NCBI RefSeq assembly: GCF_018474015.1
Contig: NZ_JAHCSG010000002.1
Coordinates: 62,001-126,000, forward strand
Origin: Williamsia sp. CHRR-6
GTDB taxonomy: Bacteria > Actinomycetota > Actinomycetes > Mycobacteriales > Mycobacteriaceae
Length of the DNA stretch: 64,000 nucleotides
Direction of reading: 5' to 3'
This document shows positions 42,838 to 52,265 of the stretch, piece by piece. The stretch's first letter is position 1, and every line of letters starts with the position of its first letter. A program made the translations under genes and the position numbers. The notes beneath the pieces were generated by a model. The model saw only the letters and a list, made by a program, of their open reading frames with translations, was not told the origin of the DNA and ran no database searches.

Positions 42838-44655
42838 CTACTTTCCGTTGTCGGTGGCCACCGGGCGTCCGCCGGCGGCGTCGGGGGCGTCGGGGTCGAG
42901 TCGGGGAATGCCGCCTGTGGGCATCGCTTTCGCGGGCCGGTTGCCGCCGAAGCCGGGTACCAGGGTGGTCGCAGCATTGGTGGCCAGGGTCTGGGCCAGA
43001 CCGAACGCCATCACCACCGTCACCACGGTGAAGCCGATCCACAGGGTGGGCGGCAGCAACACGCCCATGGCGGCGCCGGCCACCCAACACAACTGCAGCA
43101 CCGATTCCGACCGACCGAACGCCGACGCGCGTGACTCGTCGGGCAGGTCGTCCTGGATGGACGCGTCCAGACACACCTTGCCGATGGCGCTGGTGCCCGA
43201 GGCGATCAACGCGGCGAACGCGGCCACCACCACCGAACCGAAGATCGCGGCGAGCAGAGCCACCGCGAAGCTGCCGACGGTCACCAGCACCACGATGCGC
43301 TGCGGGTTCTTCAACTCCATCCGCGTGCCTAGAGCATTACCGGCGAAGTTGCCGATTCCCGCTGCGGCACCGACGGATCCCAGGAGCAGCAGCTGCATCC
43401 CACCGGACTGTCCCGAGGGGTTGGACTTGGCGTAGAAGGCGATGTAGAGAGTGAGGAATCCGGTGAGGATGCGGATGGTCCCGTTGCCCCAGAGGCCGGT
43501 CAGCACGGTCCGCCCCAACGGCTGTCGCATGGTGGCCAGCGCCGTGGCGGTGAAAGTCTTTGTCCGCGAACGGATCTGACCGGGCTCGACGGCCGGCTCG
43601 CCGTGATAGGACAGCGTCGCGGGGATCTCGCCCGCTGTCGACTCCACCCAGGACGGGATGCGCATACACATCATGGCGCCGAACCCGGCGATGACGGCCA
43701 GGAACAGCATCGCGCCCGGGATGTGCAGGGGCAGAAAACGACCCAGGACGGTTTCGAACAGTGCGGCCACCGCGCCGCCGGCGATGGTGCCACCCAGCAG
43801 GCCGAAGGTGGTCAGCCGCGAGTTCACCCGCACCAGGTCGATGGTCGGTGGCAGGACGCGCGGGGTGACCGCCGACTTGAGCACGCCGAAAGACTTGGAC
43901 AGCACCAACATTCCCAGCGCAGCGGGGTAGAGCACCCACGGGTCGTAGACCAGCTGATCGCTGCGGGGGTCCCAGCTGGAGTTGACGATGATGATGATGG
44001 CCAACAGGACTCGTAGCCCGAACGTGGTGGCCATGGCGATCCGTCGGCCTCGCTGCAGCCGGTCCAGGGCCGGTCCGATGAGCGGGGCGATGAACGCGAA
44101 CGGTGCGATGGTCAGCAGCAGGTACAGCGCCACCTTGCCCTTGGACTCGGCACTGGCGGCGGCGAAGAACAACGTGTTGGCCAGGGCCACGGTCATCGCG
44201 GCGTCGACGGCGAAGTTGACCACCACCGGCACCGTGAGCGCGGTCAGCCCGGACTTGTCGGCACCGTCGGCGGTGGCCGCCCGATGGATCGACGCCGCGC
44301 CTCGGGCGCTGAGCTCGCGGGCCCGCAGCGCCGCCACGCGGGTGACGGTCAGCTTCTTCGGGACAGCCGCAGGATCGGGGTGCGGGGCCGACCGGAACAC
44401 ATCGGTGGGTGCGACAGGCGGGCTGGGCGGGGGTGGGGCAGACGCGGGGACGCGATGGGGGGCGGCCCGCTCGCGCGGCAACGGGCCGAGGTGAGGATTG
44501 CGCGAGGTGTGCGGTGGGGCGGGGACGGGGCGGGTCGGGCGGTAGGAGCGGTCGACCGGGTAGTTGACATTTCCCGGATGCTCGTCCGGACGACCCTGGT
44601 CTCGACCACCGCGCTCGGGCGGACCCGGCGGGCGGCGATCGTTGGGTCGGTGCAT
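42838..44655 (-). CDS. MFS-type membrane protein (Rv0876c-like)
   Basis: 605 residues, long for the major facilitator superfamily because of a ~130-residue Pro/Arg-rich cytoplasmic arm before the first helix. About twelve helices follow with PLIGPALDRLQRGRRIAM, the MFS loop motif. It is the neighbour of DUF3027 in mycobacteria too (Rv0876c/Rv0877). The substrate is unknown. Start ATG 44655 is favoured by a conserved Arg/Pro arm; ATG 44679 is also in frame. Confidence 0.82.
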   Translation of the reverse strand: MHRPNDRRPPGPPERGGRDQGRPDEHPGNVNYPVDRSYRPTRPVPAPPHTSRNPHLGPLPRERAAPHRVPASAPPPPSPPVAPTDVFRSAPHPDPAAVPKKLTVTRVAALRARELSARGAASIHRAATADGADKSGLTALTVPVVVNFAVDAAMTVALANTLFFAAASAESKGKVALYLLLTIAPFAFIAPLIGPALDRLQRGRRIAMATTFGLRVLLAIIIIVNSSWDPRSDQLVYDPWVLYPAALGMLVLSKSFGVLKSAVTPRVLPPTIDLVRVNSRLTTFGLLGGTIAGGAVAALFETVLGRFLPLHIPGAMLFLAVIAGFGAMMCMRIPSWVESTAGEIPATLSYHGEPAVEPGQIRSRTKTFTATALATMRQPLGRTVLTGLWGNGTIRILTGFLTLYIAFYAKSNPSGQSGGMQLLLLGSVGAAAGIGNFAGNALGTRMELKNPQRIVVLVTVGSFAVALLAAIFGSVVVAAFAALIASGTSAIGKVCLDASIQDDLPDESRASAFGRSESVLQLCWVAGAAMGVLLPPTLWIGFTVVTVVMAFGLAQTLATNAATTLVPGFGGNRPAKAMPTGGIPRLDPDAPDAAGGRPVATDNGK

Positions 44656-44733
44656 GGTCTCGATTGTTCCCCATGACATCAAGGTCACCAACCCGTAACG
44701 CCAGCGTGGCGCGTCGTACGGCACACTGTAGGC

Positions 44734-45717
44734 GTGGACACCGAGATTCAGCCCGTCTCTGCCGACGTCGAGGCCCGATTGGTCGAGGCGGTGGAGTTCG
44801 CGCGCGCGGCCGTCGAGGCCGACAGCGGCAGCGATTCGGCGCCCAGCGCCGTGGGCGGACATCTGCGTGCCGACGTCGAGGGTGATTACACGGTCTCGCA
44901 CTATTTCGAGGCCGACATCGCGGGTTATCGCGGCTGGGTCTGGTGCGCGGTCCTGGCCACCAGCCCCGTGGCGCCGGGCATCGAGCCCACCATCACCGTC
45001 AGTGAGATCGCCCTGCTTCCCGGCGCCGACGCCGTCGTCGCCCCCACCTGGGTGCCGTGGGCGGAGCGAATCGCTCCAGGCGACCTGGGCCCCGGAGACG
45101 TGTTGGCCGCCCCTGCCGACGACATCCGGCTGGTGCCCAACCACATCGACACCAGCTACCTCGACGCCGACGAGTACGACCAGGTCTCCGAGGTCGCTCT
45201 CGAGCTGGGTCTGGGTCGCAAGCGGCTGCTCAGTCGTGAGGGACGTGACCTCGCCGCGCAGCGCTGGTTCGACGGAGACTTCGGGCCGGACGCCGACATG
45301 GCCGCGGCCAGCAAACTCGCCTGCGGGTCGTGTGGGTTCTATCTGCCGCTGGCTGGTGGTCTGCGGGTCGCTTTCGGGGTGTGCGCCAACGAGTTCGCCG
45401 CCGATGGCCGCGTGGTGGCCTCCTCCTACGGCTGCGGGGCGCACTCGGATGTGGTGGCCCCCAGCGGGGAGGGTTCACCGGCGTACGACGCCTACGATGA
45501 CGGCGCCATCGAGGTGGTGGCCCGACCGGCCGCGTCCACCGAGCACCAGGCGGCCGCGCCTGCTGCCGAGGTCGCGACCGACACCGATCCCGAGACCCCC
45601 GAATCCGAGACCCCCGAGGCTGCCGAGCTCGAGACCACCGCAACCGACACCGAGTCGCGTGTCGACGCACCGGCCGAGGACAGCGAACCGGCCCAGGCGT
45701 CCGACGTCACCGTCTGA
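44734..45717 (+). CDS. DUF3027 family protein
   Basis: 327 residues. The conserved DUF3027 core runs from DYTVSHYFEADIAGYRGWVWCAVLA to a Cys cluster (KLACGSCGFYLPL, FGVCANEF, YGCGAHSD) that may bind zinc. An acidic, Thr/Glu-rich tail (residues ~260-327) is probably unstructured. Matches Rv0877 by position. The GTG at 44734 is the only suitable start. Function unknown; it lies beside a sacsin-like ATPase. Confidence 0.85.
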   Translation: MDTEIQPVSADVEARLVEAVEFARAAVEADSGSDSAPSAVGGHLRADVEGDYTVSHYFEADIAGYRGWVWCAVLATSPVAPGIEPTITVSEIALLPGADAVVAPTWVPWAERIAPGDLGPGDVLAAPADDIRLVPNHIDTSYLDADEYDQVSEVALELGLGRKRLLSREGRDLAAQRWFDGDFGPDADMAAASKLACGSCGFYLPLAGGLRVAFGVCANEFAADGRVVASSYGCGAHSDVVAPSGEGSPAYDAYDDGAIEVVARPAASTEHQAAAPAAEVATDTDPETPESETPEAAELETTATDTESRVDAPAEDSEPAQASDVTV

Positions 45718-45724
45718 TCGCAGC

Positions 45725-48436
45725 GTGAGCGCGTCGGGGCCCGACCCGTTCGGGACCGCGGCCATCCGCCATGGCGTGCTGGAGGCCTGGCGGTTGTCGT
45801 CCACCCGGATCGCCGAGGACGCCGCCGCCGAAGCCGAGCTGGTCCACATCGGCTATCGAGACCGGTTGTTCACCGAGCTCGCCGCCAACGCCGCCGATGC
45901 CGCCCCCGACACCGGTGGACACCTGGCCATCTGGTGTTCGGGGCAGGCCCTGCACGTGGCCAATACCGGAGCCCCGTTGACCGCTGCCGGCGTGAGTTCG
46001 CTTGCGGCGCTGCGTGCGTCGAGCAAGGCTGATCGCGGTACGGTCGGCCGATTCGGGGTGGGGTTCACCGCGGTGTCGGCCGTGGCCGATGAGGTGGCGA
46101 TCCGGTCCACCTCCGGTGGTGTGGTGTTCAGTCGCCGCAGGACCCGAGAGGCGTTGGTCGCCAACGAGATTCCGGTGCCGGATGAGATCCCGTTGCGTCG
46201 CCTGCCGTGGCCCGACGACACCGCCCCGGCGGACGGGTTCGACACCGATGTGGTCTTGTCGCTGCGGCCCGGGATCGACGGTGAGACGCTGCTGGCCGAG
46301 GTGTCGGCGATCGTCGGGGAACTGCTGCTCGAACTGACCGCGTTGACCGCGATCACCGTGCACGGCCACCGATCCGAGCGCGCGATCGCAGCCCGCGACG
46401 GCCACGAGCTGGTGGGCGTCGGCTCGCAGAACTGGGTGCAGACGACCGGTGAGCATGCGCGCTGGCTGATGCCGGGTACCCCCGATCACCCGATGCCCCT
46501 GCATGATTCGCTGCTGCGGGCACCCACCCGGACCGATGTGGCGCTCACCCTGCCCGCGCTGTGCATCGCCGACGTGTCCCTCACCCCGGACCGGCGCGGC
46601 CTGCACCCCGACGCCGACATCGCCACCGCAGCGATCGGGTACCACCGGCTGGCGCGGGCGCTGCATCCCGCACGCCGACTCGCTGCCGTACCGAGGCCGG
46701 GGTTCGCGGCCTCACCGGTCGACGACCGGCTACGCACCGCGGTCCTGGCCGATCTCACCGAGGGGGCGTGGATACCGTGCGTTGACGGCGCCGACGTGCG
46801 GCCGGGTCGGGCGGTGGCCATCGTCGACATCGATGACGCGCTGGCCGCCGTGCTGGGCGAGGTGATCGACGGACTGGTGATCCCAGATCTGTGCTCCCGC
46901 AGTCAGATTCGTGCGCTGCGGGCAGTGGGAGTGCAGGAGGTGACCCTGGCGCAGCTCTGCGATCGACTGACCGGTGTGCTCCGCGAGCCGCGGTGGTGGG
47001 CGCAGCTGTACGAGGCCCTGACCCCGATGGTGCCCGACGACCATGCGGTCGCCGAGATCGCCACCATCCCGGTGCCCCGAGCTGAGGGCCGGATGGCGAT
47101 GGGTGCGCGTGGCCTGGTGCTTGCCCAGCTCGGTCGCGATCACACTGTGCCGCAACCGATCTCCTGGCTACCGATGGTGCACCCCGACGCCGAGCATCCA
47201 CTGGTCGAGCGACTGGGTGCGCGGCCGATGAGCGTCACCGAGATGCTGGCCGACCCGGCGTTGCGGGCGAGCCTCGACGACGTCGACCCCGAGGCAGTGA
47301 TCGGTCTGGTGGCCGCCGATCCCGACGCCGACACGCCCAGCTGGCTGGGTGGGCTGCTGCTGCCTGACACCGACGGCGGGTACCGCCCGGCCGATGAGCT
47401 GCTGATCGCAGACGGCCCCCTGGCGCAGGTGTTGATCGAGGACCACCCGTTCGGGTTCGTGGCGCCGGAGGTGGTGCGCCGTCACGGAGCGCAGGTGCTG
47501 GCACGGGTGGGCGTCGGCGTCGGGTTCACCGTCCTGGTCGACGAGTTCCCGGTGGGCCCAGACCACGATCTGGCCGACGAAGAGCAGTGGTGGCAGTGGC
47601 TGTCCGACGAGCCGCAGCGGCTGGTGGCGGTGCGCGACCTCGACCTCGTCGACCCGCAGCGGTGGTCGGCCGCGCTGACGATGCTGGTGGCTGACCCGCG
47701 TGCCGCGGCGACGCTGGCCGATCGGGCGGGCTACACCGCGTGGTGGCTGCGCACCTACGCCGAACTCGACGGCCACCGGCTGGGCTGTCTGCGCTCACCC
47801 GATGACGACGCACTCGCCGGTGTCGTCGACGTGGTGGACCACCCCGACGCCGCGGCGTTCGCTGCGGCGTTGGCCGGTACCCAGGTCGAGTCGATCGCAC
47901 AGGCGAGCATCATGCTGGCCAACCTGGGCGACCCGGATCGCGACGTGGCACCCGGGGTGGCCGCAGGTGCACACGCCGCGCTGGTGACGGCGTACCGTCG
48001 GGGCGTGTTCGACCTGGCCGATCTGGACCCGCCCGTGGGGGTGCGCACCGTCTCGGGCGCGGTTGCCGAGACCGCGCTGGTGTGTGATGCCCCCTGGATC
48101 GCCCAGGTGCTCCCGTCCGCTGATCTCGTCGTCGCCGGGGTGCCGGTCGAGGCGTCCTCGGCCCGAGATCTCGCCGACATCCTCGACATCCCCTCGGCCA
48201 CAGACGAACTCGACTGCGAGGTCGTCTCGTCGGGGGCCGCAGTGTCTGCAAACGACTCGGCGGCGGCCGTGCTCGACGCCATCGATCGGGGCGTCGCGAC
48301 GGGTGCTGGTCTGGTTCGGGTGCACGATCGACTCGAGGTGTCGGTCACCCGCGCCGGTGTCACGACCGTGCACCGGGTGCGCTGGTGGGTCGACTCCGCC
48401 GGGGTGCGACACCTAGGTGGTGAGTTCGAGCGATGA
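45725..48436 (+). CDS. Sacsin/HSP90-like ATP-binding protein
   Basis: 903 residues. The N-terminal GHKL ATPase shows the N box FTELAANAADAA (Glu51 and Asn55), a weak G1 (HVANTGAPL) and the G2 loop GRFGVGFTAVSAV. The remaining ~600 residues are unlike other known domains. Proteins with this sacsin-type N-domain occur beside DUF3027 in many actinobacteria and are thought to be chaperone-like or regulatory. GTG 45725 starts 8 bases after DUF3027 and looks co-transcribed. It overlaps the next gene by 4 bases (ATGA). Confidence 0.82.
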   Translation: MSASGPDPFGTAAIRHGVLEAWRLSSTRIAEDAAAEAELVHIGYRDRLFTELAANAADAAPDTGGHLAIWCSGQALHVANTGAPLTAAGVSSLAALRASSKADRGTVGRFGVGFTAVSAVADEVAIRSTSGGVVFSRRRTREALVANEIPVPDEIPLRRLPWPDDTAPADGFDTDVVLSLRPGIDGETLLAEVSAIVGELLLELTALTAITVHGHRSERAIAARDGHELVGVGSQNWVQTTGEHARWLMPGTPDHPMPLHDSLLRAPTRTDVALTLPALCIADVSLTPDRRGLHPDADIATAAIGYHRLARALHPARRLAAVPRPGFAASPVDDRLRTAVLADLTEGAWIPCVDGADVRPGRAVAIVDIDDALAAVLGEVIDGLVIPDLCSRSQIRALRAVGVQEVTLAQLCDRLTGVLREPRWWAQLYEALTPMVPDDHAVAEIATIPVPRAEGRMAMGARGLVLAQLGRDHTVPQPISWLPMVHPDAEHPLVERLGARPMSVTEMLADPALRASLDDVDPEAVIGLVAADPDADTPSWLGGLLLPDTDGGYRPADELLIADGPLAQVLIEDHPFGFVAPEVVRRHGAQVLARVGVGVGFTVLVDEFPVGPDHDLADEEQWWQWLSDEPQRLVAVRDLDLVDPQRWSAALTMLVADPRAAATLADRAGYTAWWLRTYAELDGHRLGCLRSPDDDALAGVVDVVDHPDAAAFAAALAGTQVESIAQASIMLANLGDPDRDVAPGVAAGAHAALVTAYRRGVFDLADLDPPVGVRTVSGAVAETALVCDAPWIAQVLPSADLVVAGVPVEASSARDLADILDIPSATDELDCEVVSSGAAVSANDSAAAVLDAIDRGVATGAGLVRVHDRLEVSVTRAGVTTVHRVRWWVDSAGVRHLGGEFER

Positions 48437-49443
48437 GTGACTGGATGCGACCACGACGGTGGCGGCCACCGCCTGCGCCGCCGCGAGTTCGCCGTCGCGA
48501 CAGCGAGATCCCGATGCCGCCACTGCGCCGCATCGAACTGCCCGGGCCCGGACCAGAGGATGTCGTCGAGGCCCCCGACGGGCGGGTGATCACCGGGATC
48601 CGCGACGGACGGATCCTGGCCGTCGACCTTGGATCCGGTGCGGTGCAGACCATCACCCACACCGGCGGGCGGCCCCTGGGCCTGGAGGTGTGTACCGACT
48701 CCTCGCTGTTGATCTGCGACGCATTCCGAGGTCTGTTGCGGCTTGCCCGGATCGAGCCGGGCGCTGCGTGCGAGGTGATGCTCGGCCACCTCGGCGGCGA
48801 GACTCTCAACTTCGCCAGCAACGTGGTCGCCCATCCTGATGGCACCGTCTACTTCACCACCTCCACCCGGCGCTGGGACATCGAGCAGTGGATGGGTGAT
48901 CTGCTCGAGCACTCGGGTACCGGCCGCCTGTGGCGACGTACCCCTGACGGCACGGTGTCAGTGCTGCGTGATGGCCTCGACTTCGCCAACGGGGTGGCCT
49001 TCACCCCGTCCCGCGACGCGCTGATCGTGGCTGAGACCGCCGGCTACCGGATCAGCCGGTTCCAACTCACCGGACCCGACGCGGGTCGCTGGACGACATT
49101 GGTCGACAACCTGCCCGGGTTCCCCGACAACATCAGCCTCGGCAGCGACGGGCTGATCTGGGTGACCCTGGCCGCACCGCGCAACCCGATGCTCGACGCG
49201 TTGCTGCCGCGCCCCCCATGGTTGCGACGGCTTGTCTGGGCCCTGCCCGAAGCCTTCACCCCGGCACCCGCCCGCACCGCCTGGGTGCTGGCCATCGATT
49301 CGACCACCGGTGCGATCGTGCACGACCGGCAACGCGCGGGGACCGAGTTCGCGCTGGTCACCGGGGTGATCGAACGAGACGGCACCCTGATCCTGGGGAG
49401 CCTGGACGAGTCCGCCATCGCCGTTGCCGCGCTCGCTGACTGA
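48433..49443 (+). CDS. Strictosidine synthase/SMP-30-like beta-propeller protein
   Basis: 336 residues with six-bladed propeller repeats. GTGRLWRRTPDG, GLDFANGVAFTP and LPGFPDNISLGSDGLIWVTLAAPRNPMLD are diagnostic of strictosidine-synthase-like proteins, which in bacteria and animals act mostly as lactonases or arylesterases. There is no signal peptide. ATG 48433 overlaps the ATPase stop, so the two are coupled. The substrate is unknown. Confidence 0.83.
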   Translation: MSDWMRPRRWRPPPAPPRVRRRDSEIPMPPLRRIELPGPGPEDVVEAPDGRVITGIRDGRILAVDLGSGAVQTITHTGGRPLGLEVCTDSSLLICDAFRGLLRLARIEPGAACEVMLGHLGGETLNFASNVVAHPDGTVYFTTSTRRWDIEQWMGDLLEHSGTGRLWRRTPDGTVSVLRDGLDFANGVAFTPSRDALIVAETAGYRISRFQLTGPDAGRWTTLVDNLPGFPDNISLGSDGLIWVTLAAPRNPMLDALLPRPPWLRRLVWALPEAFTPAPARTAWVLAIDSTTGAIVHDRQRAGTEFALVTGVIERDGTLILGSLDESAIAVAALAD

Positions 49444-49521
49444 CCACGAGCCCCGCCGAGCCCATCGCGCGGTCCGTATCGTGGGAACGGCAGGTGCCGA
49501 GAGACAGAGACGAGGACGACG

Positions 49522-50166
49522 ATGCAGTTGCAGCCCTTCGGCATCGACCGGGACATCACCGACTGGGTGGTCTCGCACCGCGTCGACTGGTTGCGCGGGC
49601 CCGCGCACGTCGCCAGCGAGGTCGGCGGGACGCTGGCGTTGGCGGTGCTCGCGACCCTGGTGGGTGCGTGGCTGTGGACGCGTGGGCAGCGGTCGGATGC
49701 GGTCCTGGTGGTGGGTGGCTCGGCCGCGGGGTGGCTGGTGATGATCGGGCTCAAGCATCTGTTCGGTCGCGATCGCCCACCCGCGCGGGTGCGGTTGGAG
49801 AACATCACCACCTACTCGTTCCCATCCGGTCATGCGATGGTGTCGATGGTGATCCTGGGGCTGATCGCGGTGGCCGCCCACCGGAACTCTCGCTGGGTGC
49901 GCGAGCATGCGGTGGTTCTGCTGATCGCGCCCCTGGCGAGCATCCTGATCGGTTGCAGCCGTGTGTATCTCGGTGTGCACTGGGCGTCTGATGTGCTGGC
50001 CGGTTGGCTGGTGGGGGCCGTGTGGATCGCGGTGGTGCTAGCCGTCCAGTCCGCGTTGAGCCGCGCGGTCGCCGCGCCGACTGGACCGGCGCTGCACCAG
50101 GAAGACCCCGGTTCCGAACACGCCGACCGCGAGGCCGATGAGACAGCTCACCAGAGTCGTCGTTGA
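49522..50166 (+). CDS. PAP2-type membrane phosphatase
   Basis: 214 residues with about five helices. The three phosphatase motifs are KHLFGRDRP, SFPSGHAM and SRVYLGVHWASD. Likely acts on lipid pyrophosphates, such as undecaprenyl pyrophosphate or phosphatidic acid. Its last 43 codons lie antisense over the DUF2530 gene. An upstream region with AGACGAGGACGACG precedes the ATG. Confidence 0.88.
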   Translation: MQLQPFGIDRDITDWVVSHRVDWLRGPAHVASEVGGTLALAVLATLVGAWLWTRGQRSDAVLVVGGSAAGWLVMIGLKHLFGRDRPPARVRLENITTYSFPSGHAMVSMVILGLIAVAAHRNSRWVREHAVVLLIAPLASILIGCSRVYLGVHWASDVLAGWLVGAVWIAVVLAVQSALSRAVAAPTGPALHQEDPGSEHADREADETAHQSRR

Positions 50167-50295
50167 GCCCCATCCGGTGACCGCCACGACGACGGTTGCG
50201 ATCAGCCAGGCCGCCATCCCGACGTAGACCACGTTCTCCGGCGCCCCCAGCCATCGCGGCAGTGGCGGGATGGTCGGATCGGGCGTGTCTGACAT
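50038..50295 (-). CDS. DUF2530 two-helix membrane protein
   Basis: 85 residues. Two helices (residues ~22-41 and ~47-66) precede the family tail QRRSSRRGDRAAQRGL. It matches the Rv0879c position. Function unknown. The gene overlaps PAP2 by 129 bases on the opposite strand. Confidence 0.75.
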   Translation of the reverse strand: MSDTPDPTIPPLPRWLGAPENVVYVGMAAWLIATVVVAVTGWGSTTTLVSCLIGLAVGVFGTGVFLVQRRSSRRGDRAAQRGLDG

Positions 50296-50484
50296 GGCCT
50301 CAGCCTAGGGAGGTGCTGCGCATCGCTCAAGGGTCGCGCCGAACGCAGCAATCCCGACGACGGCATCGCCGCACTACATTGCGGATGACTCGATCGGTGT
50401 GAACGATTCGCGATCGCGCGGGTACGGTGCGCCACCTATGTAGTTTGCGCCGCATTCGGGATGCGGTGACATATTGTTGTCGAT

Positions 50485-50916
50485 GTGAATGCCAAAGACG
50501 ACAAGCTGGCCAGCGATCTGGCCCTTGCGGTGGTGCGCCTGGCGCGGCACCTTCGCGGGCGTCGACCCACGTCGACTGTGTCGCTGACCCAGTTGTCGGC
50601 GTTGTCCACCCTGTCGCGGGAGGGCCCGATGACGCCGGGTGCGATGGCCGCCCAGGAGCGCGTCCAACCCCCGTCGATGACCCGCGTCATCGCGTCTTTG
50701 GCCGACCTCGGGATGGTCAAACGCGATCCCCATCCGACCGACGGCCGTCAGGTGATCGTCACGTTGTCGGAGTTGGGGCGTGAGGTGATCACCGATGAGG
50801 CCAACGCCCGGGAAGCCTGGCTGCGTTCGCAGCTGGAGAAGCTGGAGCCCGACCAGCTCGGCACGCTGCGGGACGCGGTGGAGATCATGACCCACCTGGT
50901 GGCCAGCACCGACTGA
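50485..50916 (+). CDS. MarR family transcriptional regulator (Rv0880-like)
   Basis: 143 residues. The HTH is TPGAMAAQERVQPPSMTRVIASL and the wing is VKRDPHPTDGRQVIVTLSELG. It matches Rv0880 by family and position. GTG 50485 is used because the nearby ATG codons are out of frame. The 189-base region 50296-50484 upstream should hold its operator; only weak repeats are visible. The next gene, an MFS exporter, may be its target. Confidence 0.87.
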   Translation: MNAKDDKLASDLALAVVRLARHLRGRRPTSTVSLTQLSALSTLSREGPMTPGAMAAQERVQPPSMTRVIASLADLGMVKRDPHPTDGRQVIVTLSELGREVITDEANAREAWLRSQLEKLEPDQLGTLRDAVEIMTHLVASTD

Positions 50917-50986
50917 TCTACGACGGCGCGTGGGGCGTGTCGCGGGCATCCCCGCGGGCTGTCGAAACAGATGTGTTTAGCAGCGG

Positions 50987-50992
50987 TAACAT
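50987..50992 (+). promoter_or_regulatory. -10 element TAACAT, leaderless start of MFS gene
   Basis: TAACAT ends 7 bases before the ATG at 50999, and there is no ribosome binding site, predicting a leaderless transcript. Confidence 0.45.
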
Positions 50993-50998
50993 AGGCTC

Positions 50999-52249
50999 AT
51001 GCCGCTACCGACGATGTTCTCCTCGCTGTCGGTGCGCAACTACCGTCTCTGGGCGTCGGGCCAGGTCGTCTCGCTGGTGGGTACCTGGATGCAGCGGATC
51101 GCCCAGGACTGGTTGGTCCTGCACCTCTCGGGCAACAGCGGGGTGGCCATCGGGATCGTGATGGCCCTGCAGTTCGGTCCCACCGCAGTCTTCTCCATGC
51201 CGGCCGGGGCGCTGGCCGATCGATTCGACAAGCGCCGCCTGCTGATCGCCACCCAGGTAGGAATGGCTCTGTGCGCCTTGATCCTTGGGCTGTCCGACAC
51301 CCTCGGTGCGGCCACCCTGGGGCAGGTGTACGCCATCTCGCTGGCGCTGGGGGTCATCTCCGCGATCGATGCCCCGATCCGACAATCGTTCACCGTCGAG
51401 ATGGTCGGCCCCGAGCAACTGCCCAACGCGGTGGCGCTGAACTCGATGACGTTCAACCTCGCCCGCATCATCGGTCCCGCGATCGCAGGCGTGCTGATCA
51501 CCCTGGTCGGCACCGGGCCGGTCTTTCTGATCAATGTCGCCACGTTCGTCGCGGTGCTCACCGGGCTGCTGATGATGAACGACTCGCAGCTGCAGCGCAG
51601 CGCCCGTTCGGTCGGGTCGCGCTCGGTACGGGCCGGGCTGTCCTACGTGCGCGAGCGCCCGCAGCTGATCGCCCTGTTCGCCACCGTCTTCGTGGTTTCC
51701 ACGTTCGGCCTGAACTTCCCGCTCTCGTTGGCCCTGTTGACCAAGAACACCTTCGCCGGATCGGCCGGCGGGTACGGGTTCTTGTCCACGATGTTGGCGG
51801 TGGGCACCCTGGCCGGGGCCACGCTGGCGGCCCGGCGCCGCGGCCCGGCCACCCTGCGCACCTTCTTCCTGGCCGCGGTCGCCTTCGGGGTGCTGGAGAC
51901 CGCGGTGGGACTCATGCCCACCTTCTGGCTGGTGGCGGCCATGTTGATCCCCGCCGGCATCGTGTCGCTGTTGTTCACCACCGCAGCGATGAACATCGTT
52001 CAGCTGTCCGTGGATTCGTCGATGCGCGGTCGCGTGATGGGCATCTACATGCTGTGCTTCCTGGGTGGCACCCCCGTGGGCAGCCCCCTGTTGGGTTGGT
52101 TGGCCGAGGTGACCAGCCCGCGCGCACCGCTGTTGGTGGGCGGGCTGGTGAGCGTGGCCGCGGGCGTCGCGTGCGCACTCCTGGTGCGGCGAAGGCACAT
52201 CGGGGCACCGGGGAGCACCGCGCCCACCGAGGTGCCCGTCAGCGCTTGA
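50999..52249 (+). CDS. MFS exporter, EntS-like
   Basis: 416 residues, twelve helices. The start MFSSLSVRNYRLWASGQVVSLVGTWMQRIAQDWLVL and GALADRFDKRRLLIATQ are of the MFS_3 (EntS) group, which exports siderophores or drugs. It follows a MarR gene, a common pairing for drug-efflux control. Confidence 0.88.
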   Translation: MPLPTMFSSLSVRNYRLWASGQVVSLVGTWMQRIAQDWLVLHLSGNSGVAIGIVMALQFGPTAVFSMPAGALADRFDKRRLLIATQVGMALCALILGLSDTLGAATLGQVYAISLALGVISAIDAPIRQSFTVEMVGPEQLPNAVALNSMTFNLARIIGPAIAGVLITLVGTGPVFLINVATFVAVLTGLLMMNDSQLQRSARSVGSRSVRAGLSYVRERPQLIALFATVFVVSTFGLNFPLSLALLTKNTFAGSAGGYGFLSTMLAVGTLAGATLAARRRGPATLRTFFLAAVAFGVLETAVGLMPTFWLVAAMLIPAGIVSLLFTTAAMNIVQLSVDSSMRGRVMGIYMLCFLGGTPVGSPLLGWLAEVTSPRAPLLVGGLVSVAAGVACALLVRRRHIGAPGSTAPTEVPVSA

Positions 52250-52265
52250 CGCCCGCCGAGCGAAC

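Noticed and set aside
44867-48436. 1189-codon frame beginning inside DUF3027
   Set aside because: The first 286 codons are out of frame with DUF3027 and Ser/Pro/Arg-rich. The ATPase proper starts at GTG 45725.
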